From the NCBI RefSeq assembly GCF_007833355.1, contig NZ_CP020914.1:234047-298046 (forward strand): a stretch of 64,000 nt of DNA, given 5' to 3'. A program made the position numbers and the translations under genes. Positions 18,819 through 26,290 of the stretch are shown here, one piece after another; position 1 is the stretch's first letter, and every line of letters starts with the position of its first letter. This DNA is from Denitratisoma sp. DHT3 (GTDB lineage: Bacteria; Pseudomonadota; Gammaproteobacteria; Burkholderiales; Rhodocyclaceae). The notes below the pieces were generated by a model, which was not told the DNA's origin, made no database searches, and saw only the letters and a list, made by a program, of their open reading frames with translations.

Positions 18819-18861
18819 AGTATGCAGAGACCGACACAAGGCGACATGATGCAAACGCACC
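18819..18861 (-). promoter_or_regulatory. Conserved 43-bp promoter element, copy C
   Basis: On the minus strand it reads GGTGCGTTTGCATCATGTCG, variable bases, GGTCTCTGC and ATACT, with the invariant 26-base interval. About 35 of 43 bases match copy D. It faces the PLD-like gene at 18682. The upstream SDR operon ends at 18920, so the PLD-like gene has its own promoter. Confidence 0.7.
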
Positions 18862-18919
18862 AAGTGTGCTGGGTTATATCCCGCTACACTCCAATGGCTA
18901 AACCTCGCGGGCGCCGTCG

Positions 18920-19660
18920 TCAGTACATATGCAGACCGCCATTGATGTTCAGGGTGGCGCCGGTCATGTAGCCGGCCATGTCCGATGCCAGGTAAGCGCA
19001 CAGGCCGCCGATTTCTTCCGGCGTACCCATGCGGCCGGCGGGGATGGTGGCGATGATGGAGTCCCGCACTTCCTGTTTGATCGCCATGACCATTTCCGTC
19101 GCGACGTAGCCGGGCGCGATGGCATTGACCGTGACGCCCTTTTTCGCCACTTCCTGGGCAATGGACCTGGTGAAGCCGAGGATGCCGGCCTTGGCGGCGG
19201 CATAGTTGGCCTGACCGAACTGGCCCTTGACACCATTCACCGAGGAGATGTTGATCACCCGCCCCCAGCCCCGCTCGGCCATGCCGTCCAGCACCTGGCG
19301 GGTCACATTGAAAACCGAGTCCAGGTTGGTGGCCAGTACGGCGTCCCACTGTGCCCTGTCCATCTTGCGGAACGCGCCATCCCGCGTGATGCCGGCATTG
19401 TTGACCAGCACATCCACCGGGCCGGTCTCCGACTCGATCTTCTCGACCATTCCGGCGCAGGCGTCGAAATCCGCTACGTCCCCCTCGGCAATGTGGAAGG
19501 CGAAGCCCTCCGCCCGATGCCTGGCCAGCCACTCATGCTGGGGCGGAAAGCCGGGCAGGCAATTGGCCACGACAGTGTGGCCGCTTTGGGCCAGTGCCTT
19601 GCAGATCGCGGTCCCCAGACCGCCCATTCCCCCCGTTACCAACGCCACTCGCTTCGACAT
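18920..19660 (-). CDS. phaB: Acetoacetyl-CoA reductase-like SDR (PhaB type), copy 1
   Basis: A 246-residue classical short-chain dehydrogenase. NADPH site TGGMGGLGTAI at 9-19, NNAGITRDGAFRKM, catalytic Ser in INISSVNG, and Tyr/Lys in NYAAAKAG. The C-terminus NINGGLHMY and many other blocks match PhaB of PHB producers, which reduces acetoacetyl-CoA to (R)-3-hydroxybutyryl-CoA. GAGGGATGAG precedes the start. Last gene of the minus-strand operon BKACE, CaiB fusion, SDR, SDR. No PHA synthase is in the window, so the product may feed either PHB or beta-oxidation. Confidence 0.85.
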   Translation of the reverse strand: MSKRVALVTGGMGGLGTAICKALAQSGHTVVANCLPGFPPQHEWLARHRAEGFAFHIAEGDVADFDACAGMVEKIESETGPVDVLVNNAGITRDGAFRKMDRAQWDAVLATNLDSVFNVTRQVLDGMAERGWGRVINISSVNGVKGQFGQANYAAAKAGILGFTRSIAQEVAKKGVTVNAIAPGYVATEMVMAIKQEVRDSIIATIPAGRMGTPEEIGGLCAYLASDMAGYMTGATLNINGGLHMY

Positions 19661-19723
19661 ATCTCATCCCTCAGTTGAAAAAATCATCACGCCCGCTGCC
19701 ACTGACTCGCTGTGCCGGGGGGC

Positions 19724-20467
19724 TCAGTACATGTGCTGACCGCCGTTGATGGAAATGTTGGCACCCGTGACAAAGGCGGCTTCCTCCGAGGCCAGATAGG
19801 CAACCAGCCCCGCAACTTCCTCGGACCTTCCCAGATGGGAAACGGGGATCTGGGGCAGGATCTTGCTGTTCAGCACCTCCTTCGGAATCGCCCTCACCAT
19901 CCGGGTGCCGATATAGCCCGGCGAGATGGTGTTCACCGTCACCCCCTTTTTCGCCACTTCCAGCGCCAGGGCCTTGGTGAAGCCGTGCATCCCGGCCTTG
20001 GCTGCTGCATAGTTGGTCTGGCCGAAAGCACCCTTCTGGCCGTTGACCGACGAAATGTTGATCACCCGCCCCCAGTGGCGTTCCATCATGCCGTCCATCA
20101 CCTGCTTGGTCATATTGAACACGGAGTCCAGATTGGTACGGATCACGGCATCCCAGTGATTCCTGGTCATGCGTTTGAAGGTCATGTCCCGGGTGATGCT
20201 GGCGTTATTGACCAGCACATCCACCGGCCCCAGATCCTTCTCGATCTGTGCCACGCAGTCGTGGCAGGAGTCGAAGCTGGCTACGTCGCAGGGATAGGCC
20301 TTGAAGCCGTAGCCCATGTCATTCATGTTCCGTAGCCAGGTCTGAACCTTGGCGTTGGCCGGACTATGGCTGGTGACGACCTTGTAGCCCAGGGCTGCCA
20401 GCTTGATACATATCGCTTCGCCCAGACCACCCATTCCTCCCGTAACCAGGGCAATTCTCTGCATCAT
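19724..20467 (-). CDS. phaB: Acetoacetyl-CoA reductase-like SDR (PhaB type), copy 2
   Basis: A 247-residue paralogue of the next gene downstream, 63 bases away. It keeps TGGMGGLGEAI, NNASITRDMTFKRM (Ser instead of Gly in the NNAG motif), INISSVNGQKG, NYAAAKAG and NINGGQHMY. A tandem pair of PhaB-like enzymes suggests different acyl-chain or stereochemical preference rather than dosage. ATG 20467 or 20464 may be the start; both lie just after GGGG. 11 bases separate it from the CoA-transferase stop, so it is in the same operon. Confidence 0.83.
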   Translation of the reverse strand: MMQRIALVTGGMGGLGEAICIKLAALGYKVVTSHSPANAKVQTWLRNMNDMGYGFKAYPCDVASFDSCHDCVAQIEKDLGPVDVLVNNASITRDMTFKRMTRNHWDAVIRTNLDSVFNMTKQVMDGMMERHWGRVINISSVNGQKGAFGQTNYAAAKAGMHGFTKALALEVAKKGVTVNTISPGYIGTRMVRAIPKEVLNSKILPQIPVSHLGRSEEVAGLVAYLASEEAAFVTGANISINGGQHMY

Positions 20468-20478
20468 CGACCCCGGGT

Positions 20479-22887
20479 TTATCCCAGTCCTTTGGGGACT
20501 GTGCCGATGATCTCCTTGGAGGCCAGGTGGGCGATCTCGTCGTCGGACAAGCCCAGTTCACCGCGCAGGATTTCATGGTTATGTTCCCCCAGGGTCGGCG
20601 CCCGGAAGCGATGCTCGCCGTTGGGCCCGATGGACTGGAGCCACGGCCAGCGGGGATAGCGGCGCACTCCCGTCAGCGGATGGTCGAGTTCCTGAAAGAA
20701 GTTGCGGGAAACGAGATGGGGCTCCCTGGCGATGTTGGGCTGGGTCAGCACGATGGCTGCCGGAATTCCCACTTCCTGCAGGGCCGTGATGACCGAATTC
20801 GCGCTGATCCCGCTGGTCCATCGGGAAATCAGCTCGTCGAGTTCGTCGTGGTGAGCACGCCGTCCCGCCAGAGAATCGAAACGATCGTCCTGCGCCCAGG
20901 TATTCACCGGCGACATCTTCCTGAAACGCTGCCAATCGCTGTCGTCTCTGATGGAGAGTGCAACCGCATGACCACATGAACAGCGATAGACGCCTTGGGG
21001 CGCCATGGTTTCACTGCGATTGCCCTGTCGTCCCATGATCCTGCCTGTCGTGGAATAGGCGATCACCTGCTCGGCCGTCAGGCAGGCGCCGACTTCCAGC
21101 TGGGGCACTTCCACCAATTGGGCCTGGCCGGTGCGCTCGCGATGGATCAGTGCGGCCTGCAATGCCACCAGGGCATGCATACCGACGATGGCATCGGCGT
21201 AGCCACCGAGATTCACCGGAGGGCCATCGGGATTGCCGGTGACCCAGGACATGGCGCTGACCTGCTCCAAGGGCATGGCAAAGCTGGTGAAGTCCCGCCA
21301 CGGTCCTTCCAGGCCAAACCCCGGGACCCGCACGACAATCAGCTTCGGGTTGATCTCTTTGAGGCGTTCTGTGGTGAACCCGAAGTTGTCCATGACCCGG
21401 GCCGAGAAGTTCTCGATCACCACGTCGGCCTTTGCCAATAATTGCTCGAAAAGATGTTTCCCTTCCGGGGCGTCGAGATTCAGGGTGAGGTTGCGTTTGC
21501 TCAGGTTCGTATGCTGGTAGATGCTGCTGCGCTCAAACCAGTCCGGGCCTTCCTCGGGATAGGCGCATTGGAAGCGGAAGGCATCCGCCCGCTGGATGGA
21601 TTCGACCTTGATGACATCTGCGCCATAGGCGCCCAGATAGCAACTGATATAGGGGCCGGCCCAGAAGATTCCCAAATCGAGTATGCGTAGTCCTTCGAAA
21701 GGGAATTCACCGGTTGCGTTGACATTGACCGGGGGCATGGATTCCCTCGGTTGCCATGGCATCGATCCGGCTACCGGGTTGTCTTCGCCCAGGCGTGGCG
21801 CACCTTTGCGCAAGCTTGCTGGCGTGAGCTCCAGTCGATAGGGGAATCCGGGTCGAATAAACTTTTCGTCGGGATCTTCGATAAAGAATAACCTTGCCTT
21901 GAGTTGGGGCAGTTCCAGAACGGTTTGTCCGTTGGAAATGGGCACGCTGGGAATTCGCATCGCCTGGCAGATCTCCACCACTTCTTCGACGGTCCGCTCC
22001 ATCAGCCAGGGTTCGATGTCGACAAAAAAGGCATCGAAGTCCGGTCCGCCGTAGGTGATTTCCATTTGCTTGGAGATGTACTGGGGCACATCGAGCAAGT
22101 GGCAGCAATCGATGAAATGCTGCCCCGTCAGCGCATTGATGCTGACCAGCCCGTCCTTGCAACGGACCACGCCGGGGAAGGGGAAGTGGCGTTCCTCGGG
22201 TATTCCCCAGCCCAGGGAGGTCAAAGTCTCGAGATGCAGCCAGATTGCGCCGAGACAGCACACCAGGCTCTCTTGCTTGGAGGCATCGAAGTAAACCGCC
22301 TGGCCTTCGGCGGCGGCCATGGCATAGGCCGTGAGGGCTGCGGTTGCGGCGTAAACGCCGACAGTGTAGTCGGTGATCCGTCCGCCGGCCTGGACCGGCG
22401 CGAGCCCCGGGACATGGTGATTGTTCACCCAGTTCGCGCTGGCCTGGACCGTCAGGTCGCTTGCCGCCTGGCTTGAATAGGGTCCCGTCTGCCCGAAATC
22501 GGAGATCCGGATTAGTGCAATCTTGGGGTTAGCTTTCTCGAGTATGTCGAATCCCAGGTCGAGGGTTTCAAGAACGCCCGCCCCCAGATTTTCGATCACC
22601 AGATCGGCATCCTTCACCAAGGCGAGCAGCGTCCGTTTCCCTTCTGCAGTGTTCAGATCGCATTCGATGCTCCGTTTGTTGGCGTTCAGATAACGGAACA
22701 ACTTGCCTTCGCTGGGATCGTGATCGTCATCGGGGAAGGATCCCGCCCGGCGTAGTGGATCGCCGCTCAGCGGAGGCTCCACCTTGATCACGTCCGCTCC
22801 CAGGTCGGCCAGCAGCTTGCTGCAATATGGACCGGAGACGCCTTGTCCGATCTCTACAACGCGGAGATGCCCCAGAGCACTAGACAT
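20479..22887 (-). CDS. Fused two-domain CaiB/BaiF (type III) CoA-transferase
   Basis: 802 residues, about twice the usual length, made of two complete type III CoA-transferase domains in tandem (about 1-385 and 400-802). Each has the start motif (RVVEIGQGVSGPYCSKLLADLG; RILDLGIFWAGPYISCYLGAYG, both shown in part), a VIENL/VIENF block and the Asp expected to form the acyl-anhydride (ITDYTVGVYAA in domain 1, GYADAIVGMHA in domain 2). The family transfers CoA between carboxylic acids, often for activation of bulky substrates. GGAGATAAGG precedes ATG 22887. Second gene after BKACE. The substrate acid is unknown. Confidence 0.85.
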   Translation of the reverse strand: MSSALGHLRVVEIGQGVSGPYCSKLLADLGADVIKVEPPLSGDPLRRAGSFPDDDHDPSEGKLFRYLNANKRSIECDLNTAEGKRTLLALVKDADLVIENLGAGVLETLDLGFDILEKANPKIALIRISDFGQTGPYSSQAASDLTVQASANWVNNHHVPGLAPVQAGGRITDYTVGVYAATAALTAYAMAAAEGQAVYFDASKQESLVCCLGAIWLHLETLTSLGWGIPEERHFPFPGVVRCKDGLVSINALTGQHFIDCCHLLDVPQYISKQMEITYGGPDFDAFFVDIEPWLMERTVEEVVEICQAMRIPSVPISNGQTVLELPQLKARLFFIEDPDEKFIRPGFPYRLELTPASLRKGAPRLGEDNPVAGSMPWQPRESMPPVNVNATGEFPFEGLRILDLGIFWAGPYISCYLGAYGADVIKVESIQRADAFRFQCAYPEEGPDWFERSSIYQHTNLSKRNLTLNLDAPEGKHLFEQLLAKADVVIENFSARVMDNFGFTTERLKEINPKLIVVRVPGFGLEGPWRDFTSFAMPLEQVSAMSWVTGNPDGPPVNLGGYADAIVGMHALVALQAALIHRERTGQAQLVEVPQLEVGACLTAEQVIAYSTTGRIMGRQGNRSETMAPQGVYRCSCGHAVALSIRDDSDWQRFRKMSPVNTWAQDDRFDSLAGRRAHHDELDELISRWTSGISANSVITALQEVGIPAAIVLTQPNIAREPHLVSRNFFQELDHPLTGVRRYPRWPWLQSIGPNGEHRFRAPTLGEHNHEILRGELGLSDDEIAHLASKEIIGTVPKGLG

Positions 22888-22930
22888 TTACCTTATCTCC
22901 AAATTCACGAACAACACTCCTCCCACGGCA

Positions 22931-22947
22931 CCGCCTTTGTGAGGCGG
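22931..22947. repeat. Small hairpin inside the BKACE operon
   Basis: CCGCCT (22931-22936) and AGGCGG (22942-22947) with a TTGTG loop, between the BKACE stop and the CaiB-fusion start. It may stabilise or segment the operon mRNA. Confidence 0.35.
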
Positions 22948-22990
22948 TCCCGTAGCGAAAACACTGCCTTGATGAGTTGGGGTTAGATCG

Positions 22991-23956
22991 TCAGTCGTAG
23001 CTGGTGGGCGTCGCCGAGAAACCGAGGATTTCCCGAGCCTGCTCCGGGGTGGCGATCTCGCGGCCAAGCTCCCGGGCCAGCCGCACCACCTTCTCCACCA
23101 GTTGGGCGTTGCTCTGGACCGGTTGCCCCTTGCCCAGATACAGGTTGTCTTCCATCCCGGTCCGCACGTTCATGCCCATCAGAATGCCCATGGTCATGAC
23201 CGAGGTCTGCCACGGCCCCACCCCCAGCAGGGTCAGGCTGGAAGGCTTGGGTGCCGTTTCCGCCAGGTTGATGATCTGCTTGGGTGTGGGGTAGCTGCCG
23301 CTCTGGAAGCCGAAGACCAGCTGGGTCAGATAGGGGGGCTTGAGCAGGCCCTTGTCGATCAGGTTCTGTACCAGGGACCAGTTGCCCGGATGGAAGACTT
23401 CGACTTCCGGCCGCACGCCTTTATCCATCATGGCTTTCGCGTAGGTTTCGGTCATTTCATAGCCGAAGGGCGCCACGGCCTCGAAGTTCAGGTCTTCCAT
23501 ACGGCCGGCTTCCGGGCGCTTCTTCATGATGAAGCGGGTGGCCAGGGGGCCGATGTCAAGGCTTGCCGCTTCGGGGTTGGCATCCAGGGGCGCCAGGGCC
23601 TGGCTCAGGTCCGCGCCATAGCCGCCGCCGCAGGTATTGTTGATGATGATCTTGGGGCACTTTTCCCGCACCATGCGGTTCATGTTCCGATACACCGCGG
23701 AATCCGTGCTCGTCTGCCAAGGCTGGCCGGGAACCCGGGCATGGAGATGAACGTAGGTGGCCCCGGCGTTGTAGCAATCGTAGGCCTGCTGGGCCTGCTC
23801 CTCCGCTGTTTCCGGCAGGTTGGGGTTGCTCTCCTTGCCATGCACACCACCGGTGAGTGCCACGGAAATGACCAGGGGGGGCAGCTTGCTATGTGCCACC
23901 GCATTCACCCATGCCCGCTCGTTGCTTGGATCCCAAAGGTCTTGATGATTCGTCAT
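22991..23956 (-). CDS. Beta-keto acid cleavage enzyme (BKACE/DUF849 family)
   Basis: A 321-residue TIM-barrel protein of the BKACE family (Kce type). Zinc ligands are visible as YVHLHAR (HxH near 68-72) and the C-terminal Glu in RTGMEDNLYLGKG. The ligand-shaping loops INNTCGGG and FGFQSG are present. The family converts a beta-keto acid plus acetyl-CoA into acetoacetate plus a new CoA thioester. Start ATG 23956 is preferred over the longer 24046 start, which would overlap the promoter element; GGAG lies 10 bases before it. First gene of a four-gene operon. Acetoacetate would be handled by ScoAB and the PhaB-like reductases nearby. Confidence 0.88.
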   Translation of the reverse strand: MTNHQDLWDPSNERAWVNAVAHSKLPPLVISVALTGGVHGKESNPNLPETAEEQAQQAYDCYNAGATYVHLHARVPGQPWQTSTDSAVYRNMNRMVREKCPKIIINNTCGGGYGADLSQALAPLDANPEAASLDIGPLATRFIMKKRPEAGRMEDLNFEAVAPFGYEMTETYAKAMMDKGVRPEVEVFHPGNWSLVQNLIDKGLLKPPYLTQLVFGFQSGSYPTPKQIINLAETAPKPSSLTLLGVGPWQTSVMTMGILMGMNVRTGMEDNLYLGKGQPVQSNAQLVEKVVRLARELGREIATPEQAREILGFSATPTSYD

Positions 23957-24017
23957 AACGTGTACTCCGCTAGTGGAAATTGAGAATGTCCTAGGTCTTC
24001 GCAGCGACCGTGCATGG

Positions 24018-24060
24018 AGTATGCAGAGAGCGATCTGGCGCGACATGATGCAAACGCACT
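24018..24060 (-). promoter_or_regulatory. Conserved 43-bp promoter element, copy D
   Basis: On the minus strand it reads AGTGCGTTTGCATCATGTCG, variable bases, CTCTCTGC and ATACT, with the invariant 26-base interval. ATACT lies 62 bases before the BKACE start. This copy and copy C are the most alike. It directly abuts the large hairpin at 24063-24100. Confidence 0.7.
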
Positions 24061-24062
24061 AA

Positions 24063-24100
24063 TTTCCGTTATGCGGGGAGAACACCCCGCATAACGGAAA
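24063..24100. repeat. Perfect 16-bp inverted repeat
   Basis: TTTCCGTTATGCGGGG (24063-24078) and its exact complement (24085-24100) flank the 6-base loop AGAACA. It sits 2 bases upstream of promoter element D and directly beside dispersed repeat copy 1. There is no T-run on either side, so it could be a transcription barrier, a protein-binding site or the end of a mobile miniature element. Confidence 0.6.
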
Positions 24101-24250
24101 GGCTCGCCCCCTTCGCCCCCCTCCGGAGGGGGGCGATACGGCTTGCTGCGCTCGGATGTTTGGGGGAGCTTCGTGGCGGTACCGATGCGTTGCGCCTGGC
24201 GGCGCGTGCCGCTTTTCCTTGGGGCGGCCCGGCGGAAAAGCTCTGTCAAG
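24101..24250 (+). repeat. Dispersed ~150-bp repeat family, copy 1
   Basis: Starts with a GC hairpin region (CGCCCCCCTCCGGAGGGGGG), followed by GCGATACGG, GGCGGTACCGATG, GCGCGTGCCGCTTTTCCTTG and GGCGGAAAAGCTCTG. Copies with the same order of blocks are at 57856-58006 and, inverted, at 60939-61085. It is intergenic in each case. Open frames across it are accidental. The rest of this 585-base gap (24251-24541) holds a REP-like stretch with GCGGGCATGGCCCGC at about 24330 and the likely MFS promoter. Confidence 0.75.
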
Positions 24251-24541
24251 GGAGCGCGGGCGTTCTGGCCTTGTGGGAGCGGGTAATCGCATGAACGGCT
24301 GCGAATCGGTGCATCGTGTCGCGCAACTGTCGCGGGCATGGCCCGCTCCTACGAAACAAGAAGGTTTTCGCCGTGCCCGCCGTGTCGCCGTGGTTTGCGG
24401 CTGGGGGCGAGGGCCGCTTTTCCCCATCGTGGGAAAGGCGGGCCGGCCTTGCTCTTGCTCTATTCCCGCGCGATTGCCGAGTTCAGGGGAGCATCCCGGT
24501 ATGATGCGAATCCACTGATCCCTGATGGCTTGCTTCGCCAA
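24251..24541 (+). other. Gene-free region before the MFS gene
   Basis: Contains half of dispersed repeat type 2 (TAATCGCATGAACGG at about 24285) and a REP-like palindrome CGCGGGCATGGCCCGCTCC at about 24330. A possible -10 box TATGAT lies at about 24500 in front of the MFS start. No coding frame here resembles a protein. No clear Shine-Dalgarno sequence is seen before 24542. Confidence 0.45.
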
Positions 24542-25798
24542 ATGTCCTCCGCATCCTCCATCCCGACCCGCTGGCAAGGCGCCGGCCTGGCCCTGGCGGT
24601 AGTGGCCTACATGCTGTCGTTTTTCCATCGCGCCGCGCCGGCGGCGATCGCCGCCGATCTGCAGATAGCCTTTCAGGTCAGCGCGGCCCAACTGGGGCAT
24701 CTTGCCGCCACCTACTTCTACGTCTATACGGTGATGCAGCTGCCCACCGGCGTGCTGGTGGATACCCTGGGCTGCCGCCGGGTGCTGTTCTGGGGCGGCC
24801 TGACGGCCGGCCTGGGTTCGATCCTGCTGGCCTCCGCGCCCGGCTTCGAATGGGCGCTGGCCGGGCGGACGCTGGTGGGCATGGGGGTGTCGGTGGCCTT
24901 CATCGCGATGTTGAAATTGATCGCCATCGAGTATGACGAATCGCGTTTCGCCTCCCTGGCGGGCCTGTGCATCCTGCTCGGCAACCTCGGCTCGGTGGCG
25001 GCCGGCGCGCCCCTGGCCTGGGTCGCGCAGGCGCTGGGCTGGCGCCAGGTGTTCCTCGCGGCGGGCGTGCTGTCGCTGTGCCTGGCGGTCCTGAGCCGCC
25101 ACGGCGTGCGCGAGGCGCCGCTGGCGCGGGCGGATCGCACCGTCTGGCTGGGCGGGCTGCTCGCGGTGGTCCGCAACCGCGCCAGTTGGCCCGGCTTTTT
25201 CGTCAACCTGGGGGTGGCCGGCGCCTTTTTCACCTTCGCCGGCCTCTGGGCGGTGCCCTATCTGACCCAGGTGCATGGCATGAGCCGGGCGCTGGCCTCG
25301 ATGCACGTCAGCATCTATTTCGCCGGCTACGCCTGCGGCGCCGCCTTCTGGGGGCGGCTTTCCGACCGCCTGGGGCGGCGCCGGCCGGTGATGATCGGCG
25401 TCTCCGGCGCGCATGCGCTGCTCTGGTGGGTCTGGCTGCTGGGCGCCCTGCCGGCGTGGGGCAGCCTGCTGCTGTGCGCCGCGCTCGGTCTGTGCTCGGC
25501 CGGTTTCACCCTGTCCTGGGCCTGCGCCAAGGAAGTCAATCCGGCGGCGCTCTCGGGCATGGCCACGGGGCTGGTGAATGTGGGCTGCTTCCTCGGCGCC
25601 AGCATCCTGCAACCCCTTTTCGGCTGGGTGATGGACCTGGGCTGGCAGGGCCAGAGCGCGAACGGCGTGCGGCTCTACAGCGCCGCCGATTACGCCGCCG
25701 GCATCCGCCTGCTGGCGGTGGCGGCGCTGCTCGGCTGGTTCGCCACGCTGTTCATCCGCGAGACCCGCTGCCGCAACATATCCGGAGACCTCCCATGA
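24542..25798 (+). CDS. MFS transporter
   Basis: A 418-residue, twelve-helix MFS permease, including YMLSFFHRAAPAAIAADL in helix 1 and GVLVDTLGCRRVLFWGG in loop 2-3 (the DxxGxRR-like motif); loop 8-9 has GRLSDRLGRRRPV. ATG 24542 is chosen because upstream in-frame residues are repeat-derived and start the hydrophobic core too late. Its stop overlaps the CbiX-like gene by ATGA, so the two are translationally coupled. That link hints at transport related to cobalt, siroheme or tetrapyrrole supply, but the substrate cannot be read. Confidence 0.8.
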   Translation: MSSASSIPTRWQGAGLALAVVAYMLSFFHRAAPAAIAADLQIAFQVSAAQLGHLAATYFYVYTVMQLPTGVLVDTLGCRRVLFWGGLTAGLGSILLASAPGFEWALAGRTLVGMGVSVAFIAMLKLIAIEYDESRFASLAGLCILLGNLGSVAAGAPLAWVAQALGWRQVFLAAGVLSLCLAVLSRHGVREAPLARADRTVWLGGLLAVVRNRASWPGFFVNLGVAGAFFTFAGLWAVPYLTQVHGMSRALASMHVSIYFAGYACGAAFWGRLSDRLGRRRPVMIGVSGAHALLWWVWLLGALPAWGSLLLCAALGLCSAGFTLSWACAKEVNPAALSGMATGLVNVGCFLGASILQPLFGWVMDLGWQGQSANGVRLYSAADYAAGIRLLAVAALLGWFATLFIRETRCRNISGDLP

Positions 25799-26178
25799 AA
25801 GGCATCATCCTGTTCGGCCACGGCGCCCGCAACGCGGAATGGGCCGAACCCTTCCACCGCATCCGCGCCGCCATCCTCGCCCGCGATCCCGGTCTGCCGG
25901 TGGAGCTGGGCTTCCTGGAACTGATGCGCCCGACGTTCGCCGAGGCGGTGGACGGCCTGACGGCGCGGGGCGTGACCGAGATCGTCGTGGTGCCGGTATT
26001 CATGGCGGCGGGCAGCCACGTGAAAAAGGATCTGCCGCAGATGGCGGCGGACGCCATGGCGCGGCACCCCGGCCTCGCCATCGAGCTGGCGGCGCCGGTG
26101 GGGGAGGTGCCGGCGGTGATCGACGCGATGGCGTGCCACGCGCTCGACATCACGGGGAACGCTGTAGCGGCCCGATAA
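25795..26178 (+). CDS. CbiX/SirB-type sirohydrochlorin chelatase, short form
   Basis: 127 residues, the length of the single-domain CbiX(S)/SirB chelatases. FGHGARNAEW near 7-16 carries the catalytic His of the class II chelatase fold, and VVPVFMAAGSHVKKDLP carries the second metal-binding His. The family inserts Co2+ or Fe2+ into sirohydrochlorin for cobalamin or siroheme. Siroheme is the cofactor of the NirB nitrite reductase encoded at 42978, so ferrochelation would be useful here. Coupled to the MFS gene by ATGA. A metal preference cannot be assigned. Confidence 0.85.
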   Translation: MKGIILFGHGARNAEWAEPFHRIRAAILARDPGLPVELGFLELMRPTFAEAVDGLTARGVTEIVVVPVFMAAGSHVKKDLPQMAADAMARHPGLAIELAAPVGEVPAVIDAMACHALDITGNAVAAR

Positions 26179-26290
26179 GTTGCGGCGGGCGCCGCGTGCC
26201 GCCATGCCGTGGTGGCAGGCTTGTGTTCCATGGCTTGTGCTTAAAAATAAGTAAATGCTAATATTCAGGCATTCCTGGAGCCCGAGACCG

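Noticed and set aside
24059..25612. Long minus-strand frame opposite the MFS gene
   Set aside because: It is antisense to a clear MFS protein, has Gln/His/Arg-biased composition and runs through dispersed repeat copy 1.
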